Of a stretch of DNA of 64,000 nucleotides, positions 54,505 to 63,509 are shown in pieces; the first letter of the stretch is position 1; each line of letters opens with the position of its first letter. A model generated the notes under the pieces. It was given only the letters and a program-made list of their open reading frames with translations, was not told the DNA's origin and did no database searches. The translations under genes and the position numbers were made by a program. The DNA comes from Gemmatimonadota bacterium (GTDB lineage Bacteria; Gemmatimonadota; Gemmatimonadetes; Longimicrobiales; Gaopeijiaceae), in NCBI GenBank assembly GCA_040882465.1, contig JBBEBG010000007.1, forward strand, positions 77,357 to 141,356, read 5' to 3'.

Positions 54505-55677
54505 ATGGATCGCAGAACCTTCATCCGCGGGATGTGCCTCGGCGGGCTCGCGACCTTCGCGGCGCCCCTCGTGACTTTCGCCCAGGTTCCCGGAAAGGGA
54601 CGCTTCGTTTTTGTCCTCCTGCGCGGGGGCTTCGATGGCCTCGCCGCCGTGGTGCCGATCGGGGATCCCGGTTACGCCTCGCTTCGAGGAAGCATGGCCT
54701 TTTCGTCGGGAGAGCTCGTGGCGCTCGCCGACGACTTCGCGCTCGCCCCGGGGCTCGCTCCTCTCAAGTCCTTCTGGGACGCAAACGAGCTCGTGGCGGC
54801 CCATGCGATGGCGATTCCCTACCGGACGCGCAGCCACTTCGACGGCCAGGCGGTGCTCGAAACGGGGCTGGATCGCCCGGCGGGCGCCTCGGACGGCTGG
54901 CTGAACCGCCTCCTTCAGGTGATGGAGGGTGAGCGGTCCGGAATCGCCGTGGCGGCGGGCCTCCCGCGGTCGCTCTCCGGCGCCCACCCGGTGCTGACCT
55001 GGTCCCCCGCGGAGTTGGGGTCGGTGGAGGACGCATACATCGAGCGTCTCCATCTCCTGTACCAGCGGGACGAGCTCCTCCACGACCGTTTCGAAGCAGC
55101 GCTCCAGCTCCAATCGCTCGGAGGAGAACTGGAGATGGGCGACGCCATGGCCGCGGGACGCGCGGCCGGGCGGATGTCGCCGATCATGGGCGCCGTCGCC
55201 CGCTTCCTCCGCGATCCCCTCGGGCCGAATGTCGCCGCCGCCGAATTCAGCGGGTGGGACACACATGCGAACCAGGGGATGGCGGGAGGGTCGCTCGACC
55301 GCCTCCTCGGCCAGCTCGCCGAATCCCTCGTCACCCTCCGCACGGAGCTGGGGGAGACGTGGGCCGACACGACCGTCGTGGTCATGACGGAGTTCGGCCG
55401 AACCGCTCGGCCGAACGGGACGGGCGGCACCGACCACGGGACCGCCGGCGCCGGATTCGTGCTCGGACCCCGAGTGTCCCGAAGCGCCATCCTCTCCGAT
55501 TGGCCGGGGCTCGGCTCCCGCGACCTTTACGAGGGTCGCGATCTCCGCCCCACTCTCGACACGCGAGCTCTCCTCAAGGCCGCAGTGCAGGGGACCTTCG
55601 ATCTCACGGCGCCACAGTCGGACCGGATCTTTCCCGATTCGGAAGTGATCCGCCCGGTGAGCGGGCTCATGGCCTGA
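54505..55677 (+). CDS. DUF1501 protein, Tat-exported
   Basis: A 390-residue protein. The ATG at 54505 has a near-perfect GGAGGTGA ribosome-binding site. A Tat signal (RRTFIRGMCLGGLATFAAPL) leads into the DUF1501 domain: FVFVLLRGGFDGLAAVVPIG, SGWDTHANQG, VVVMTEFGRTARPNGTGGTD with HGTAGAGFVLG. The domain has an alkaline-phosphatase/sulfatase-like fold with metal-binding residues in WDTH, EFGRT and DHGT. It is the constant partner of DUF1800. Confidence 0.94.
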   Translation: MDRRTFIRGMCLGGLATFAAPLVTFAQVPGKGRFVFVLLRGGFDGLAAVVPIGDPGYASLRGSMAFSSGELVALADDFALAPGLAPLKSFWDANELVAAHAMAIPYRTRSHFDGQAVLETGLDRPAGASDGWLNRLLQVMEGERSGIAVAAGLPRSLSGAHPVLTWSPAELGSVEDAYIERLHLLYQRDELLHDRFEAALQLQSLGGELEMGDAMAAGRAAGRMSPIMGAVARFLRDPLGPNVAAAEFSGWDTHANQGMAGGSLDRLLGQLAESLVTLRTELGETWADTTVVVMTEFGRTARPNGTGGTDHGTAGAGFVLGPRVSRSAILSDWPGLGSRDLYEGRDLRPTLDTRALLKAAVQGTFDLTAPQSDRIFPDSEVIRPVSGLMA

Positions 55678-55740
55678 CAAGACCCGCGTCCTCTTTCCCC
55701 GCGGCCGCCCCGCAGACCCCTCCTGAACCGCCCTGAATAA

Positions 55741-55770
55741 CCCCGTCCCGGACGCCAACCGGGACGGGGT
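55741..55770 (+). terminator. terminator after the DUF1800/DUF1501 operon
   Basis: A perfect 11-bp stem (CCCCGTCCCGG at 55741-55751, complement at 55759-55769, 7-base loop) with one T after it. The U-run is poor, so a Rho-assisted terminator is possible. The rest of 55678-55990 shows nothing further. Confidence 0.6.
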
Positions 55771-55990
55771 CCCTGCCGCGCCGGACCCTTTGTGTCCCAA
55801 TGGTTCTCGCCCCTCTGTGAGGGGTCTCTGACATGCCCCGCACAAAAGTTGCACGCCGCGTGAACGCTCCGGCATTGCCCCCACTGAGCCGGAGTCATTA
55901 CGGTTCGAGCGTGTATCATAGGGCCGACTCGTCCCTTTCCCCGGGCTTTGGGGATTCGGGAAGCGAGATTCGGCCGAACAGCGACGGGAC

Positions 55991-57700
55991 GTGCAGGTGA
56001 GACCTTTCCCAAATCTGCCACGCGGGCCCTTCCGGGGAGCGACCGCCCTCGGGGTGTTCCTCCTCGCGACCCTGGCGCTCGCGGGGTGGCTCGGGTACCA
56101 AGCGCTCGACGCGGCGGCCTCTCACCGGAGGACCGCGGAGGCCGTGCTCCGCGACTACGCGGGAATCGCGGCAGTCGAGCTCGCGCGGGTGGGACGCTCA
56201 AACCTCGACGATGTCCTGGACGACGTCTTCGACCCGATCTCCCGACGCGTGCGCGTCGGCAACCGCGTGCCTCTGGAGCGGATCGCGCTCGAGATGGACG
56301 ACGCGATGGACGAAGAGCGCTGTCCGTGCCCGGGCTTCCGCTCGCCTCTCGCGGTCTTCACCCTGGACCCCGGCGGAATTCTCAGCACGCGCCCCGACAC
56401 GCTCGCGCCGGAAACGCGCACCCTCATCGTGCAGACTATGCGCACGCTCCAGCCCCCTTCGGGAAGGTCCGCGACGGGGATCCTCATCACGGCGACCCCG
56501 TCGGCCCAGGATCGGCCGCTCGCGATCGGATACGTCGTCTCCGAGGACGCGCCCGGAATCGCCGACCCGACCTTCGGCTTCCTGATCCGCGCCGAGGCGC
56601 TGGGCGAGCTCTTCGAAGATTGGTACGAGGGGCGCCGCCTTCTTCCGCAACCGATCGCGGGTGACCAGCCGAGCGACTCGATCCTTTTCGTCACGGTCGA
56701 AACCGCCACCGGCGCCCCGGTCTTCGCTTCCCCCACGGCTTATCCGACCGAGCTCAGCGCGACCAGCGACCTCGGGCCCGAATACGGCGGCCTCGTCGTG
56801 CGCTCGGCGATCCGCCCGGACGCCGCCTCCCAGCTCATCATCGGGGGGCTCCCCAACTCTCGGCTTCCGCTCCTCGCCGCGCTCCTCCTCCTCACGTTGG
56901 GGATCGGGATCGCCGCGGTGATCCAGCTGCGACAAGAGCAGAGCTTCCAGACACTCCGCGAAGATTTCGTCTCGGGTGTGTCCCACGAGCTCCGCACGCC
57001 ACTCGCGCAGATCCGGATGTTCGCCGAGCTTCAAGAGGCCGGCAAACTTCGCAAGCCGGAAGACCAGGCACGCGCCATTTCCGTGATCCACCGCGAAGCC
57101 AGGCGCCTTAGCCATCTCGTGGAGAACATCCTCCAGTTCTCGAGACTCCGGCGCACCGCGGGTCGCGTCCTTCCGCGCGAAAGACTCGACTTCGCGGAGG
57201 CGCTCGAGGACGGACTCGACGCAGTCACCCCCTTGCTCGAAGAGCGTGGCGATCGCCTCATCGTGACGGCCCCTCGCGGCCTCTCCGTCCACGGGAATCG
57301 GGACGCCATCACCCGCATCGTCGTGAACCTGCTCGACAACGCCGTGAAATACGGCCCCGCCGGGCAGACCGTCCGCGTCGGAATCGACCGGGTTGACGGC
57401 GCGGCCCGTCTCACCGTCTCCGACCAGGGACCGGGTGTGCCCCCGGGCGATCGCGAACAGGTCTGGAAGCCTTACCGCCGCCTGGAGCGCGACGTAAAGG
57501 CGCGCCTCCCCGGCACCGGGATCGGCCTCTCCGTCGTCTCCGAGCTTGCCAGCCTGCACGAGGGACGCGCATGGGTCGAGGACGCGGAGGGAGGGGGCGC
57601 CCGATTCGTGGTCGAGCTTCCGCTCGCACCGGCGGAGGCGAGCCCGATTGACGCGACCCCGGCTCCCGCGCTGAGGGTCCCGGCGGGAGGGCGTGCATGA
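55991..57700 (+). CDS. sensor histidine kinase
   Basis: A 569-residue membrane kinase. The first span is at about 18-38, the periplasmic sensor at about 40-285 and the second span at about 290-310. The kinase core has VSHELRTPLAQIRMFAE (phosphoacceptor His332), TRIVVNLLDNAVKYG (N box), VSDQGPGVPPGD (G1) and GTGIGLSVVSEL (G2). The sensor region has no family I can name. The stop overlaps the regulator's start (ATGA). A GTG at 55991 is the likely start; no good ribosome-binding site is visible. Confidence 0.92.
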   Translation: MQVRPFPNLPRGPFRGATALGVFLLATLALAGWLGYQALDAAASHRRTAEAVLRDYAGIAAVELARVGRSNLDDVLDDVFDPISRRVRVGNRVPLERIALEMDDAMDEERCPCPGFRSPLAVFTLDPGGILSTRPDTLAPETRTLIVQTMRTLQPPSGRSATGILITATPSAQDRPLAIGYVVSEDAPGIADPTFGFLIRAEALGELFEDWYEGRRLLPQPIAGDQPSDSILFVTVETATGAPVFASPTAYPTELSATSDLGPEYGGLVVRSAIRPDAASQLIIGGLPNSRLPLLAALLLLTLGIGIAAVIQLRQEQSFQTLREDFVSGVSHELRTPLAQIRMFAELQEAGKLRKPEDQARAISVIHREARRLSHLVENILQFSRLRRTAGRVLPRERLDFAEALEDGLDAVTPLLEERGDRLIVTAPRGLSVHGNRDAITRIVVNLLDNAVKYGPAGQTVRVGIDRVDGAARLTVSDQGPGVPPGDREQVWKPYRRLERDVKARLPGTGIGLSVVSELASLHEGRAWVEDAEGGGARFVVELPLAPAEASPIDATPAPALRVPAGGRA

Positions 57701-58392
57701 CCAAGATCCTGATCGTCGAAGACAACGCCGACCTCGCCTTTGGCCTCCGCCGGACACTCGAGTTCGAGGGGTACGACGTGGAGATCGCCGAAGACGGCCC
57801 GACCGGCCTCCAGGAAGCGCGCTCCGGCGAAGCCGAGCTCGTCCTCCTCGACCTGATGCTCCCCGAGATGGACGGATTCCGCGTCCTTCGAGAGCTGCGG
57901 GGTGGGGGCTCGCGCGTCCCAGTCCTCGTGCTCACGGCACGGGGCGACGAGTCCGACATCGTGATGGGCTTCGACAGCGGCGCGGACGACTACGTGACGA
58001 AGCCCTTCAGCACGCTCGAGCTTCTCGCCCGGGTCAGGGCTTTACTTCGCCGGGGAACCCCCGAGGGGGACGCCACCGACGGCGGAGATGGCCCCCTGGG
58101 ATTCGGTGACGTCGCGATCGACCCGGAATCTCGGACCGTTCTCAAGGGGGGTGAGCCGGTTTCCCTCACTCCGAAGGAGTTCGATCTCCTCCTCACCCTC
58201 CTGCGACGCCGGGGGGGAGTGGCCTCGCGGAGCGATCTCCTCGATGAAGTGTGGCGTTACGCAAACTCAGAAGTGATGACCCGAACCGTGGACACGCATG
58301 TGGCCGAGCTCCGCCGGAAGCTGGAGAATGACCCGGCGCACCCACGGCACATTTTGACCGTTCGGAAGGCCGGATACCGGCTCGATGTGTGA
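57697..58392 (+). CDS. OmpR-family response regulator
   Basis: A 231-residue regulator. The receiver domain has acidic residues Glu8/Asp9 and phosphoacceptor Asp52 (LVLLDLMLPEMDG), with the Lys switch in DDYVTKPFS. The winged-helix DNA-binding domain follows (LTPKEFDLLLTLLRRRGGV, MTRTVDTHVAELRRKLEND). Partner of the upstream kinase; a likely controller of the TolC gene 63 bases downstream. Confidence 0.96.
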   Translation: MTKILIVEDNADLAFGLRRTLEFEGYDVEIAEDGPTGLQEARSGEAELVLLDLMLPEMDGFRVLRELRGGGSRVPVLVLTARGDESDIVMGFDSGADDYVTKPFSTLELLARVRALLRRGTPEGDATDGGDGPLGFGDVAIDPESRTVLKGGEPVSLTPKEFDLLLTLLRRRGGVASRSDLLDEVWRYANSEVMTRTVDTHVAELRRKLENDPAHPRHILTVRKAGYRLDV

Positions 58393-58455
58393 GCAGTGTC
58401 CGCCCCGTTCTCCAGACCGACACTACGAGAGATGAACCTTAGGAGGAAGCGAGAG

Positions 58456-60057
58456 ATGAGGAACGATTCGCGAAGCCCCACACCTGAGAACTTCCAACGC
58501 AGGGGGGACCGACGCTCCCGGGGGCCCATGGCTCCCGGCCTCCTCCTCCTTGTCGCCGCGCTCGCCTTTCCCGGCCCGACTGCCGCCCAACAGCAGGTGG
58601 CCCAGGGCGGAGAGCCGCTCGAGCTCACCCTTGAGCGGATGGTCCAGCTCACCATGGAGAGCAGTTATCAGGTCCGCTTCCTCGACATGGGGATCCAGCA
58701 GCGGAATCTCGGACTCCGGGCGGAGCGGGCGAGACTTCGTTCGAGCGTCTCGCTCGACATGACCGTCCCGACCTTCCAGTCCGTTTCGGAGGAGGAGTTC
58801 GACTCGCAGCTCGGCCGCAACATCATCGTGCGGGAGAATTCCCGGCGCTGGGAAGCCCAGCTTTCCGTCCGTCAGCCCATCATCATTCCGTGGCTGGGTT
58901 ATCCCACCAACGGATACCTCTCGCTGAACAACCGCGTCTACCGCGACACGCAGATCGATGAAGATGGCGAGCACAACCTCACGTACTACAACCGATACTT
59001 CATCCGATACACACAACCCCTCTTCCAGCCCAACGGGCTCAGGAACAGCCTGGAGCAGGCGGAGCTCCAACTCGAGGACGCCGAGATCGACTATCTGAAC
59101 GACGTCATCGAAATCGTGGACAACGCCAGCGACGACTACTACGAGCTCTTCGAGGCGGCTTACGAGGGCGTGATCGGCGCGGCATACGTTCAGAACCTGG
59201 AACGCGCCGCGAGTCTGGCGCAAACGCTCATCGCTGCGAATCCGGGGCGGAGCATCGAGCTGAACCAGATCAATGTGGAGCTCGCGAACGCGCGGGAAGA
59301 CGTCCAGAGCGCCGCGACCGACTTCCGCCTCCAGGCAGCCCAACTCCGTACGCGGCTGAATCTCGCCGAGGGGACGCCGATCACTCTCACCCCGGTGATC
59401 GATCTCCAGCCGGTGTCGGTAGACGTGACGCGCGCCACCCAGTTCGCGATGGAGCTCACGCCGCGCCTCCGCCAGCTAGACATCCAGCAGCGCGAAAATG
59501 AAATCCGCCTCGACGAGCAGGAAGGGCGGAACGCCTTCCGCGTGGATCTCGAGTTCACGTACGGGCGCGAGATGCGAGACGAGCTTTTCGGTCAACTTTG
59601 GGACGAGCCGAGCAACACCTATACGATCGATGTGAACGCCTTCGTGCCGATCTGGGATTGGGGCGAGAGAGAGGCGCGGATCGAGAGCCAGAGAATCAAC
59701 CTGCGGCGGACCGAACTCCAGATGGAACAGGCGCGAATCCAGATCGTGTCCGACGTCGAGAATCAGGTACGAACGCTCGAAGAGCTCCAGGCTCGCACGC
59801 TCACGATGGAGCAAAACCTCGGCCTCGCCGCGAGTATCTCCCAGGAAAGCCTCGAGCTCTATGCCAACGGTACGATCACCGCGCTCGACCTATTGCAGAG
59901 CCTGCGGCGCGAGCTCGATACGGCGGAGAACTTCCTGGAGGCCTACACCGGGTGGCGCGGTTCGCTGCAGCGGCTCCAGCGTCTGACCTTCTGGGACTTC
60001 CAGGCGGATGTCCCCGTCGTCGATCGCTACGGGATCACGGTGGCGACGCTCCAGTAG
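58456..60057 (+). CDS. TolC-family outer-membrane channel protein
   Basis: A 533-residue exported protein. The ATG at 58456 is preferred (AGGAGG 9 bases upstream; an earlier ATG at 58432 lacks this). The signal peptide ends TAAQQQ. Two TolC-type helical repeats are seen: LEQAELQLEDAEIDYLNDVI-like, then IELNQINVELANAREDVQSA and, in the second half, MEQARIQIVSDVENQVRTLE with ELYANGTITALDLLQSLREL-like. No RND or MFP gene lies nearby, so its inner-membrane partners must be elsewhere. Confidence 0.88.
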   Translation: MRNDSRSPTPENFQRRGDRRSRGPMAPGLLLLVAALAFPGPTAAQQQVAQGGEPLELTLERMVQLTMESSYQVRFLDMGIQQRNLGLRAERARLRSSVSLDMTVPTFQSVSEEEFDSQLGRNIIVRENSRRWEAQLSVRQPIIIPWLGYPTNGYLSLNNRVYRDTQIDEDGEHNLTYYNRYFIRYTQPLFQPNGLRNSLEQAELQLEDAEIDYLNDVIEIVDNASDDYYELFEAAYEGVIGAAYVQNLERAASLAQTLIAANPGRSIELNQINVELANAREDVQSAATDFRLQAAQLRTRLNLAEGTPITLTPVIDLQPVSVDVTRATQFAMELTPRLRQLDIQQRENEIRLDEQEGRNAFRVDLEFTYGREMRDELFGQLWDEPSNTYTIDVNAFVPIWDWGEREARIESQRINLRRTELQMEQARIQIVSDVENQVRTLEELQARTLTMEQNLGLAASISQESLELYANGTITALDLLQSLRRELDTAENFLEAYTGWRGSLQRLQRLTFWDFQADVPVVDRYGITVATLQ

Positions 60058-60109
60058 AATCGGAGGGCGGGCGCCGGATTCGCTCCGGCCGCGCTGAGTG
60101 CAGTTACAC

Positions 60110-60154
60110 ACGGAGGGGTCCGGCGGGGAACGCCGGATCCCTCCGTCGCCTTTT
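60110..60154 (+). terminator. strong terminator after TolC
   Basis: A 16-bp stem with one G-U pair (60110-60125 with 60131-60146, loop GGGAA) followed by CGCCTTTT. It reaches the stop codon of the convergent PadR gene and may serve both strands. Confidence 0.85.
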
Positions 60155-60750
60155 CAGGATTCCGGCGCCGCGCCGCTCTTCGTCGAGGGTACGAGTTCCT
60201 GGATCTTCGTCGCCGTTTCCTCGAGAATCTCGACGATGCGGCGGGTGAGCGGATCGTTTGGCCCGTGGCGCCATGCCTCCTTGTACGTCGAGGCCGCCAC
60301 ACGCGCAAAGGCCCGGTTCAGGTCGGCCATCGCCCCCCCCGCGAAGTCCCGAACCGTGTCGCGGACCCGGTCGAACATGTCGTCGATGGTCTCCCTGTTT
60401 TGGTCGAGGAAGGCCTCCCCCTCGGGCGTGATGTGATACACCTTCTTACCGTCCGCCTCGACGACGCGCACGTACCCCTGGTCCTCGAGGAGCTGGAGCG
60501 TGGGATACACCGTCCCCGCGGAAGGTGTATACCAACCGGCGAAACGCTCCTCTATCTCCTTGATGATCTCGTATCCGTGCCGCGGTTTCTCGCGAATGAG
60601 GCGGAGAAGGACGTATTTCATCTCGCCGGATTCGAAGATCGGGCCGCGCCGTCGCCTCGGCCCCCACTCACGGTTCCACCGGCGGGCCCACCGGTCGGGG
60701 TCGAGATCCGCGAAAAGATCGCTGAACCAGTCATTCTTACGGGCGCACAT
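60154..60750 (-). CDS. PadR-family regulator with long C-terminal domain
   Basis: A 198-residue regulator. The ATG at 60750 (MCARKNDWF) follows GGAAGG. The winged helix is clear: GEMKYVLLRLIREKPRHGYE, PSAGTVYPTLQLLEDQGYV and GKKVYHITPEG. A helical C-terminal region (about 110-198) is typical of the larger PadR/AphA-like group and may dimerise or bind a ligand. It faces an operator-like repeat cluster. Confidence 0.93.
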   Translation of the reverse strand: MCARKNDWFSDLFADLDPDRWARRWNREWGPRRRRGPIFESGEMKYVLLRLIREKPRHGYEIIKEIEERFAGWYTPSAGTVYPTLQLLEDQGYVRVVEADGKKVYHITPEGEAFLDQNRETIDDMFDRVRDTVRDFAGGAMADLNRAFARVAASTYKEAWRHGPNDPLTRRIVEILEETATKIQELVPSTKSGAAPES

Positions 60751-60781
60751 GGGAGCCTTCCCCGGAATGGATGTGGCACAT

Positions 60782-60826
60782 AAGATATATCGTACGATAT
60801 TGCGCACGACTGGTCAAGATATATCG
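60782..60826. promoter_or_regulatory. operator-like repeats upstream of PadR
   Basis: AAGATATATCG occurs at 60782-60792 and again at 60816-60826, 34 bases apart. The first copy runs into a perfect 14-bp palindrome ATATCGTACGATAT (60787-60800). The patch is AT-rich in a GC-rich region and lies between PadR and the divergent methyltransferase gene; it is a good candidate for autoregulation. Confidence 0.65.
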
Positions 60827-60894
60827 CGTGGACTGGGGAGTGCGGCCCCTTATCACCATTACCCGGGGGCGCTCACGCCGGTCAGAGGCACGCA

Positions 60895-62139
60895 GTGAGC
60901 CTCGTCACTTCGCAGCGGGAAACCCTTCTCCGGCTCACCGCCACGCTTCGACCTCATTTCCGGACCGACCGCACCCTTCCCTCCCGGATCCGGGCGCTCC
61001 TATCCGGCGATCGGCGCTTCGGCTCACGGGATCGGCGGCTGTACCGGGAGCTCCTCTTCACCACGGTGCGATTCCTTCCTTGGCTGGAGGGACTCCTCGA
61101 CACGGACCCCGCTCGCGCCGCCGCGACGGTCGCCTGGCTGTCCGCAGAGACTCCCGCTACCCGCGCGTTCCGCGCCGAGCTGACCATCGGATTCCCTCCA
61201 AAGGCGGAGGACCTCTTCGAGCGCGCCGCGGCGCTCGGCCGAGAGGTTTCTTCCCTGGTTCCCGCTTGGCTCGCGGCCGAGTGCCCTGCCGCCCTCGCCC
61301 CGGAAGAGATGAACGCGCTCCACCGCCGCGCGCCCCTCTGGCTCCGACTGCAGGCGGGCGACGCGACCGCGTTGGCCCGGGAGATCGGCGACGCCGGAGT
61401 CCGGCTCAGCAGCTGCGCGGTCCTTCCGGAGGCGGTACGCGCGACGACGCCGGACGACGCGAGCGAGGCAGACCTCACACGGACCGCTTCATATCTCCAC
61501 GGCGACTTCGAGGTCCAGGACCTCGGCTCGCAGATGGTGCTCGCCTCGCAGGAGATCCTTCCCGGGGAACGCTGGCTCGACGCCTGCGCCGGCGCGGGCG
61601 GGAAGACGCTCCAACTCGCGTGCATGTTGGGCAAAGAAGGAAGGGTGGATGCCTACGACGTCCGTTCCAGTGCCCTGGATGAGCTCGGGGAGCGCGTCGC
61701 ACGCGCGGGACTGGAGAACGTGCGCACCCTCCGCGAGCTGCCCGGCGGCCCTGCCGGCGCGGCCGGCTCGGAAGGATACGACGGCATCCTCGTGGATGCG
61801 CCCTGCAGCGGATCGGGCACCTGGCGACGTGCGCCCCACCTCAAGTGGCTCACGACGCCGGACGACCTGATCCGTCATGCCGAACGCCAGAGACATCTCC
61901 TCGCGGCCTTTGCGCCGATGGTGCGGGCCGGCGGAAATCTCCTCTATTCGACTTGCTCGCTGGCCCGGACTGAGAACGAGGAGGTCGCGAAGTCCTTCCT
62001 CGAGACGCATTCCGATTTCGAGCCCCTCCCGCCGGCCCGCGACTTCGGGTACGATTCGGGCGCTCCCGGTCTCGCGATTCTCCCGGCCCTCCACGACACG
62101 GATGGGTTCTACGTCGTCGCGCTCCACCGGGCCCGCTGA
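60895..62139 (+). CDS. RsmB-like rRNA cytosine-C5 methyltransferase
   Basis: A 414-residue enzyme with the NOL1/NOP2/Sun core. An N-terminal NusB-like helical part (about 20-130, RFGSRDRRLYRELLFTTVRF) is typical of RsmB. The SAM site is LDACAGAGGKTLQLA, motif IV is VDAPCSGSGTWRR and motif VI is LLYSTCSL, giving the two cysteines used by RNA m5C methyltransferases. It would modify 16S rRNA. It starts with GTG at 60895. Confidence 0.93.
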   Translation: MSLVTSQRETLLRLTATLRPHFRTDRTLPSRIRALLSGDRRFGSRDRRLYRELLFTTVRFLPWLEGLLDTDPARAAATVAWLSAETPATRAFRAELTIGFPPKAEDLFERAAALGREVSSLVPAWLAAECPAALAPEEMNALHRRAPLWLRLQAGDATALAREIGDAGVRLSSCAVLPEAVRATTPDDASEADLTRTASYLHGDFEVQDLGSQMVLASQEILPGERWLDACAGAGGKTLQLACMLGKEGRVDAYDVRSSALDELGERVARAGLENVRTLRELPGGPAGAAGSEGYDGILVDAPCSGSGTWRRAPHLKWLTTPDDLIRHAERQRHLLAAFAPMVRAGGNLLYSTCSLARTENEEVAKSFLETHSDFEPLPPARDFGYDSGAPGLAILPALHDTDGFYVVALHRAR

Positions 62140-62251
62140 ATCCTCGACCCTCAACAGCCGAACGTCTGCGACGCCTCCGGAACTCGGTGCGCTGACTCCT
62201 CGCGGCCGCGATCGTGATGCTCCCCGCGCTGCTCGTCCTGGGAAGCCGTGC

Positions 62252-63055
62252 CTAGGCCGCTGCCGGAGCCCAGGCGCCCAGAGGAAGCCGGGGAACGCGA
62301 GTGGCGTGTGCATCGCCCGGAGCCCGGCGTCGAATCGGTTCCTCTGCGCAGGCCTTCTCGTTGCACCCCGCGTAACGGGCCCAGCGCCGCCATCCGGGAC
62401 CGTGGCCGATCTTTCCGTCGAAGAGCCACTCGGCCCCGTGGGCCATCTCATGAACGAGCGTGTCAATGCGCTCCCTCCCATTCCCCTCGAGCATGAGGTC
62501 CACGTTCAGCGCGAGCTCCACGATGTAGCGTATTCCGTTCCGCACACCGGGAACTAATTGGCCGACGCGCGTCGTCATCCGGTTGCTCAACCGGAGCGGA
62601 ATGTCATCCGGAAGCCGCCCGTCGAATCGCGTGCGATTCAGATAGCGATAGAGTCGGCGGAGGTAGACGCGCTGCTCGGAAGTTCCGCAACACGGTCCCG
62701 CCTGATCGAGGCGACGCCGACGCCGCTCGTGTCGCTTTCCAAAGGGATCTCTCCGCAACCGATGCTCGCGTCGCACGCGACGCAACTCGAGCTCGAGTCC
62801 GTCCCAACTCCGCACCTCCTCCGCCGCCGCGCGGTACGCCGTCGTCCCCTGACGCGCCTCTCTGGCGATGACGGCGAAGTGATCCATGAGCTCGAGCGGA
62901 GCCGTGCGGTACGCAACGTGCAAGTTGAGCACGGTGCCACCCTGCGTGAGCGACCAGATCGTGCTGCGGTTCGGGCGAAAGCGAATGCGGCGAAGGCGGC
63001 GAGCACCACGACGATGGAGGAGCGTGAGCACCTGTTTTTCGCTTCGTGCCGCCAT
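62252..63055 (-). CDS. SprT-like zinc metallopeptidase-domain protein
   Basis: A 267-residue basic protein. The ATG at 63055 is used; one at 63079 is also in frame and neither has a strong ribosome-binding site. The C-terminal SprT-like site is TLVHEMAHGAEWLF (HExxH), followed by GKIGHGPGWRRWARYAGC with the third His. The N-terminal part is Arg-rich (about 95-125) and may bind nucleic acid. SprT-like proteins include DNA-protein crosslink proteases, but most bacterial ones are unstudied. Confidence 0.87.
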   Translation of the reverse strand: MAARSEKQVLTLLHRRGARRLRRIRFRPNRSTIWSLTQGGTVLNLHVAYRTAPLELMDHFAVIAREARQGTTAYRAAAEEVRSWDGLELELRRVRREHRLRRDPFGKRHERRRRRLDQAGPCCGTSEQRVYLRRLYRYLNRTRFDGRLPDDIPLRLSNRMTTRVGQLVPGVRNGIRYIVELALNVDLMLEGNGRERIDTLVHEMAHGAEWLFDGKIGHGPGWRRWARYAGCNEKACAEEPIRRRAPGDAHATRVPRLPLGAWAPAAA

Positions 63056-63265
63056 TCTTGCCCGCCACACCGGGTACATCGGAAGGTCAACGCGCCGCTT
63101 GGGAAGTGCGCATGATACAGCGCGGATCGGCTCCGCTCAAGTGCTGATCGGGACGTCTTTCCGGACCCTTTTTCCGGGCGCTCGGCGAGCCGGTCTAGGA
63201 CCCCTGTATCCTGTAGGTTGAAGGGCGAGGGCTACGACATGTTGCGGTCCGTGAAACAAAACTCT

Positions 63266-63293
63266 TGCGAATCCGTTGAGACCTGCTACAAAT
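63266..63293 (+). promoter_or_regulatory. sigma70-like promoter of the lysine-rich gene
   Basis: TTGCGA at 63266-63271 and TACAAA at 63288-63293 with a 16-base spacer, about 55 bases before the start of the lysine-rich protein. The surrounding 63056-63347 stretch shows nothing else. Confidence 0.5.
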
Positions 63294-63347
63294 AGAAGTG
63301 CAGTTCTTGTTGAGGGTTGCACGTACCCGCCACCGACGGAGGTACCA

Positions 63348-63497
63348 GTGGCCACGAAGAAAGCAGCGAAGAAGAAGCCCGCAGCGAAAAAGAAGCCCGC
63401 AGCGAAAAAGAAGACCGCTGCCAAGAAGAAGCCCGCTGCGAAGAAGAAGGCAGCGAAGAAGACGGCCGCCAAGCGCGCGCCGGCGAAAAGGAAGTAA
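63348..63497 (+). CDS. histone-H1-like lysine-rich protein
   Basis: A 49-residue protein made of AAKKK repeats. The GTG at 63348 has GGAGG upstream (63338-63342). The core is PAAKKK units in tandem. The two first units (63378-63395 and 63396-63413) are identical in DNA, and later units differ at synonymous positions. It has no other domain and is extremely basic, like the tails of bacterial Hc1/AlgP-like proteins. It probably binds DNA nonspecifically and compacts the nucleoid. Confidence 0.88.
   Translation: MATKKAAKKKPAAKKKPAAKKKTAAKKKPAAKKKAAKKTAAKRAPAKRK
63378..63449 (+). repeat. 18-bp tandem repeat in the lysine-rich gene
   Basis: Four 18-bp units encode (P/T)AAKKK. Units one and two are exact copies; units three and four differ by a few bases. 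Confidence 0.85.
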
Positions 63498-63509
63498 GAA
63501 GGAAAGGAA

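Noticed and set aside
63378-63449. CRISPR-like or mobile repeat
   Set aside because: The repeats are in frame, contiguous and encode PAAKKK; there are no spacers.
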